A stretch of DNA of 64,000 bases from assembly GCA_028826165.1 (NCBI GenBank), contig JAPDFW010000113.1, positions 1 to 64,000 on the forward strand, read 5' to 3'. Source of the DNA: Anaeramoeba ignava. Its lineage: Eukaryota > Metamonada > Anaeramoebidae. Below are positions 59,408-64,000 of this stretch, piece after piece. A program made the position numbers and the translations under genes. Positions within the stretch are counted from its first letter, which is position 1; each line of letters starts with the position of its first letter. The notes beneath the pieces were generated by a model. It was not told the DNA's origin. It did no database searches and worked only from the letters and a program-made list of their open reading frames with translations.

Positions 59408-62400
59408 TTAAGAAAGATTAGAAAAAAAAAGATTATAAAAGAAAGAAGAAGAAATATTTACCTAAAAAATAAAATTAAAATTAAAATTAAAATTAAAATT
59501 AAAATTAAAATTAAAATTCATTTATAAATTAAAATTAAAATTAAAATTAAAATTAAAAATTAAAATTAAAATTCATTTATAAATTAAAATTTACCGGATC
59601 AAGATGATTATTTTGAAAGTACATAGCAGCTAATTGTTGTTGATATTGTTGATATTGTTGATATTGTTGATATTGTTGCATTTGTTGATATTGTTGATAT
59701 TGTTGTTGTTGATATTGTTGCATTGCCTTATCAGAATTTGGATCAGTAGACATTTGATTTGGATCTTGTGCCATCATATTATAATAATATAAATTCTATA
59801 CATTTATTCAGATTCAAATTCAATTAAAATTATAATTAGTTTGTTTTAAATAAAAAGATAATTTAACTTAAAAAATAAATTACATTCTATAAATATTTTG
59901 AATTGAAATTTGGATTAAAATTAAAATTTGAATTTTTTATTGATTTTATTTTATTTTTTTGAATTACCCATGAATATTGTTGGTTTGCTGAGTTGTTTTG
60001 TCCTGAAAAATTATGTCCTTGAGGATATTGTTTTTTAGTTCTTTTACCAAAATTACACTTTATTTTCACATTCGCAATTTCTTGGTCATTCATTGTTTGA
60101 ATTGCCTTTGAATATTTAAAATTAAAATTAAATTTAAAATTAAAATTAAAATTATAATTAAAATTATAATCAAAATTTAAAATTATAATTAAATAAATTA
60201 AATAAATTACTTGATCAGCTGCTGCTTCTCCATCTTCATCATTTGAGAAATGAATAAAACCAAATCCTTTTAATTTTCCTTGAGTTTTTGGTAAATTGAT
60301 TCCAGAAATTTCACCAAATTTTTGGAAAGCACTTCGTAAAATATCTTCTGTTATGTGTTGACCTTGTGTAGCATCAAATTGAACATGAACGCTATTTTTA
60401 CGGAAAGAATCATCTCCCCAATTAATTCTCATTTTGTGTGAATCTAATTAAATAATTTTAAATTTTAATTTTAATTTTAATTATGATTTTAATTTTAATT
60501 TTAATTTTAATTTTAATTTTAATTTTAATTTTAAATATAATTTTAATTTTAATTTTAATTTTAATTTTAATTTTAATTTTAATTTTAAATATAAATTTAA
60601 ATTTAATTTTAATTTTTATTTTAATTATTTTAATTTAATTTTTATTTTAATTTTAAATTTTAATTTTAATTTTGATTTTAATTTTAATTTAATTTTAATT
60701 TTAATTTTTAATTTTAATTTTGATTTTAATTTTAATTTTTAATTTTAATTTTAAATTTTAATTTTAATTTTAATTTTATTTTTAATTTTTATTTTAATTT
60801 TAATTTTAATTTTTTTTTTTTTTAATTTTAATTTTAATTTTAATTTTAAATCTAACAAAATTTGAAATTTTAATTTTAACAATTTTGATTTTGATTTTAA
60901 ATTTAATTTTAATTTTTAATAAAATTAAAAATTTTTTTTATTTTCAAATTAAAATTTTAATTAAAAATTTTAATTAAAAAGTTTTAATTTTAATTTTAAT
61001 TTTAATTTTATTTTCCAAATTTTAATTTTAAATTTTATTTAATTTTAATCCAATTTTAATTTTTAATTTCCAATTTTAATTTTAAACCTTTTTAGCTTAA
61101 TTTTAATTTTAATGGAACTAAATTTTAAATTTTTTTTATTTTGATTTTAATTTTAATTTTAATTTTAATTTTTAATTTTAAATTTTAATATTAATTTTTA
61201 TTTTAATTTTAATTTTAATTTTAATTTTAATTTACCAATTTTAATTTTAATTTTGGGATCTTAATTTTAATTTTAATTTAAATCTAACAAAACCCAAACC
61301 TTTATTTTAATTTTTTTTTTATTTTAAATTGGATTTTGTTTTTAAAAATTTTCAATTTTTTTCAAATGAATAAAATTTTAATAAAAATTTTTACCTAAAA
61401 ATTTTAATTTTAATTTTTCTGTTTTAACTTTAATTTCCAAAATTTTAAACAACTAAATTTGTATTTTCTTTTTAGCCCATCCAATTCTAATTTTTCGATT
61501 TCCAATTTTAATTTTAATTTTTAAACCTTTTTAATTTTTTTTGCATCTTTATGGAACTAAAAATAATTTAAAAATTTTATTTTTAATTTTTGATTTTAAT
61601 TTTGATTTTAATTTTAATTTTATTTTTAATTTTTGATTTTAATTTTAATTTTAATTTTTAATTTTAATTTTAATTTTAATTTTAATTTTAATTTTAATTT
61701 AATTTTAATTTTAATTTATGATTTTAATTTTAATTTTAATTTTAATTTTAAATTTTTAATTTTAATTTTAATTTTAATTTATAATTTTAATTTTAATTTT
61801 AATTTTAATTTTAATTTTTAATTTTAATTTTTAATTTTAATTTTAATTTTAATTTTAATTTTAATTTTAATTTTAATTTTAATTTTAATTTTAATTTTAA
61901 TTTTTATTTTAATTTTAATTTTAATTTTAATTTTAATTTTAATTTTAATTTTGATTTTAATATTAATTTTAATTATTTTAATTTTAATTTTAATTTTAAT
62001 TTTAATTTTAATTTTAATAATTTTAAATGAATTTTAATTTTTGTTTGGTAAAAAATATGAAAAACAAAAAATACCTTAAAATGAACAAAACCGTATCCAA
62101 GATTGTTTCCTGTGTTTCTATCTTTTTTAATATCAATTTTTTCAAGTTCACCAAATTTAGAAAAGATATTTTTAAGTTCAGTCTAAAAATAAAAATAAAA
62201 ATAATTAAATTTAGTTTTTGTTTTTAAAATTTAATTTAATGTTTAAATAGATAAAAATGTAGATTTACATCAGTGACATTTCGAGAAAGATCACCAACAA
62301 AAAGACAACGATCTTCTGGCATTTCTATTTTTACAAAAACAATTGAAATTGAAATTTAAATTTAATTTGTTAATTTGTTTATTTGTTAATTTGTTAATGT

Positions 62401-62455
62401 TTTATGTTTTTTTTTTGGTTTATTTATTATTAAATTTACCTTGTGATTCTGACAT
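59408..62455 (-). CDS. TIA1/Pub1-like RNA-binding protein with RRMs and Gln-rich tail
   Basis: Exons read from 62455: MSESQ (62440-62455); 62269-62324 with MPEDRCLFVGDLSRNVTD (RNP2); 62075-62182 with LKNIFSKFGELEKIDIKK and LGYGFVHFK (RNP1). The end of this RRM appears in a partly degraded stretch near 61480-61560 (RKIRIGWAKKK, HKDAKKIKK), and an RNP1-like GLGFVRF near 61280 hints at a middle RRM. A further RRM lies in 60208-60440 (MRINWGDDSFRKNSVHVQF, LRSAFQKFGEI, LKGFGFIHF), completed at 59970-60108 by AIQTMNDQEIANVKIKCNFG and KRTKK, like TIA1. The tail exon (59590-59800) is poly-Gln/Tyr (QQYQQYQQ), as in prion-like TIA1/Pub1 tails. These proteins bind U-rich RNA and nucleate stress granules. 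The last exon (59408-59461) and the middle region are uncertain. Confidence 0.7.
60450..60840 (-). repeat. Intronic (TTTTAA)n in TIA1-like gene, first block
   Basis: About 390 bp of TTTTAA hexamers directly upstream, in transcript sense, of the exon at 60440. Confidence 0.82.
60845..61600 (-). repeat. Duplicated RRM-exon segment, one copy eroded toward TTTTAA
   Basis: Two direct copies of about 330 bp (60845-61165 and 61275-61600) share ATCTAACAAAA, TTTCCAATTTTAATTTT, AAACCTTTTTA and ATGGAACTAAA in the same order. In the second copy the intervening bases encode RRM-like peptides (minus strand). In the first they are replaced by TAATTTT repeat sequence. Confidence 0.68.
61605..62040 (-). repeat. 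Intronic (TTTTAA)n in TIA1-like gene, second block
   Basis: About 430 bp of TTTTAA hexamers with ATAA/TTTTTAA interruptions next to the exon at 62075. Confidence 0.82.
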
Positions 62456-62791
62456 TTTTTTTGAATTCATTTTTTTTTATATTTTTGTTTGTTTTATATA
62501 AAAAAAAAAATTTTTTTTGTTTTTGTTTTTTTATTTTATTTTTTTTTTTTGGAAAGAATAAAAAAGAAAAAAATAAAAAGGAAAAAAATGAAAAAAAGAA
62601 AAAGAAAAAAAAAATAAAATTTTTAATTAAAAAATCGTTATTTTTCTCAATTTAAAAAAATTTTTCTTTTTTTTTAATTTAATTTTATTTTTTCTCCTTT
62701 TTATTTTTTTCATTTTTCATTTTTCCCTTTTTTTTTAATTAATTAAATTTTTAATAAAGATTTTTAATCAAAATTTTAATCAAAAAAAAAT
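62456..62791. other. Intergenic region between divergent TIA1-like and MIOS genes
   Basis: 336 bp of long A and T homopolymers. It includes a TTTTTCATTTTTCATTTTTC tract at 62707-62727 facing MIOS and AAAAAATGAAAAAAAG at 62584-62600 facing the TIA1-like gene. Likely carries both promoters; no gene. Confidence 0.5.
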
Positions 62792-63916
62792 ATGCCAAAA
62801 CATAAAATAATTTCTACAGTTCCTTATTCTTCCAAAAAAAATTGTTTTATTATTGGATTTAATGATTTTAAAATGTTTGAAATTGAAGAAAATAATGTAA
62901 GAAAAAATTTATACCAAAAAATAAAAAAAAGTAAATAATAAATAAATAATAAATCAATAATAAAATTTTTTCCAAATTAAATTTTAAAATAAATTCAAAA
63001 TAGATTTTTTTAAGAGATCAAACAAAAATTGATATAAATAATTGGAAAGTAAAAAATAAATAAAAAATAAAAAATAAAACGAAAAATCAAAAAAACATAC
63101 TTTTATATCAAACAAATCCTGGAATGTTAAAAAGACTTTTGATACCAAACAGAAATAAAAAAATATTTATACTAGTGTTTTGCATGGAATCCAAACAATC
63201 AATCTCAACAACTTAGTGTTGGATTAAAAGATGGAAAAGGGATAATCTTTGATACTTTTCCTTTCTTTCCAGTGATGGAACTTAATCATGCTTTACATGC
63301 TAATTCTGTTTGTGAAACAATTTCATGGAATTCTATAAATTCCAATTTGATATTGACAGGTTTTAATAAGTCTAAAAATGGATCTTCAGCATTGATTTGG
63401 AACACAACAAAATTTACAGAAAACAGCATCAAAAACAAGAATGATCTCTCACAAATATCTGTATCACAAGTTCCTTCTATGAAGGATTCAAGCGCAGATA
63501 TACAAACACAAACAACCAATAATTTTATAGGAGCAAAATATTTATTAATTGATGAAACAACAATATTTCGTGAAAAAACAAATAGAAACACAATTACAAT
63601 TACTGAACCTTTTCTAAAATTATCAACAAAAGATCCTACCTCAAGCTCTTCTTGGGTTCCTGGTAGTGATAATTCTATTTTGATTGGTTCCAAAAATCGA
63701 GTTGTCAGATTTTTCGATCTTAGATCTGGTGTTAATCAAGTTAATTCTTTAAATGCTCATTCAAAAAGTGTTGTTTCAATTGATTTTGACCCTTTTAATA
63801 TCTCACGTTTTGCTACTTATTCTCATGATGGAAATGCAAAAATTTGGGATTTAAGAGATATTTCTCAACCAATATCCTTATTTTCAACAATTATTTTCTT
63901 TTTGGGAAATTTCTAA
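62792..63916 (+). CDS. MIOS: MIOS-like GATOR2 subunit, 5' part; continues beyond window
   Basis: Exons 62792-62896 (MPKHKIISTVPYSSKKNCF with IIGFNDFKMFEIEENN), 63004-63048 and 63176 onward join in phase 0. The WD40 content follows the Mio order: CFAWNPNNQSQQLSVGLKDG, a HANSVCETISWNSINSNLIL segment with LTGFNKSKNGSSALIWN, SWVPGSDNSILIGSKNRVVR with FFDLRSG, VVSIDFDPFNISRFATYSHD and GNAKIWDLRDISQPI. MIOS is part of GATOR2, which relays amino-acid sufficiency to TORC1 at lysosomes. The frame stops at 63916. A one-base slip in the T-run near 63898 would instead continue as WEISKSKSK through the AAATCT/AAATCA repeat to the window edge, so the coding region probably runs on. Confidence 0.83.
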
Positions 63917-64000
63917 ATCTAAATCTAAATCTAAATCAAAATCAAAATCAAAATCAAAATCAAAATCAAAATCAAAATCAAAATCAAAATCTAAATCTAA
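63914..64000. repeat. (AAATCT)n/(AAATCA)n at the right edge
   Basis: Fourteen hexamers reach the window end. Translated in the alternative MIOS frame they give Ser-Lys repeats, so they may be coding. Confidence 0.7.

Overview
The window is eukaryotic nuclear DNA of extreme AT content. It carries intron-split homologues of conserved eukaryotic genes: an RBBP4/7-type histone chaperone, UVRAG, COG4, spastin, CD2BP2, UDP-glucose dehydrogenase, XAP5/FAM50, DCP1, a TIA1/Pub1-type RNA-binding protein and the GATOR2 subunit MIOS. Two expanded protist families are also present: BTB-BACK-TLDc proteins and RCC1-BTB proteins. Introns are GT-AG and mostly 60-200 bp, but some exceed 1 kb and are packed with simple repeats. 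This mix fits a free-living AT-rich protist. Anaeramoeba (Metamonada) is my best guess from the domain content; that is inference, not shown by the sequence.

Layout. 1-9 kb (minus strand): RBBP4-like gene running off the left edge through a repeat-filled intron, UVRAG-like, a signal-peptide VWA membrane protein, a multi-spanning membrane protein, then a satellite of about 143 bp units. 9-19.4 kb: a large inverted duplication. Its left arm is a minus-strand BTB-TLDc gene whose 3.0 kb intron is about 17 tandem intron-like units. Its right arm is a plus-strand paralogue with an intact 5' half and a badly degraded 3' half, followed by the same satellite inverted. 19.4-24.8 kb (minus): two RCC1-BTB paralogues flanking a divergent actin. 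24.9-28.5 kb (minus): an Rxt3-like gene with two 1.2 kb repeat introns. 28.6-35.7 kb (plus): COG4 and a 1,449-residue protein that looks like a chain of PH-like domains. 36.3-40.6 kb (minus): a BTB-BACK protein fused to an amidotransferase-like domain, spastin, and a small membrane-anchored protein. 40.7-47.1 kb (plus): an mRNA-export-adaptor-like gene with a 2.1 kb repeat intron, a repeat-only stretch, and CD2BP2. 47.5-51.5 kb (minus): UGDH, whose first intron holds an 894 bp TTAA-flanked transposon. 51.7-58.7 kb (plus): XAP5/FAM50, a C2-TPR protein and DCP1 with a huge Asn/Gln linker. 59.4-62.5 kb (minus): the TIA1-like gene. 62.8-64 kb (plus): the 5' part of MIOS.

Shared themes. Several products act in RNA metabolism (CD2BP2, XAP5, export adaptor, DCP1, TIA1-like). 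Others act in membrane traffic or nutrient signalling (UVRAG, COG4, MIOS). They are not an operon; most genes look individually transcribed. TTTTTCATTTTT-like tracts sit just upstream of most start codons. Most long introns are filled with repeats that, on the sense strand, almost lack AG and GT. The BTB-TLDc intron array is the conspicuous exception, because each unit carries its own GT and AG ends. Single-base frame breaks in homopolymers or repeats (about 13250, 45593, 58337, 63898) may be assembly errors.
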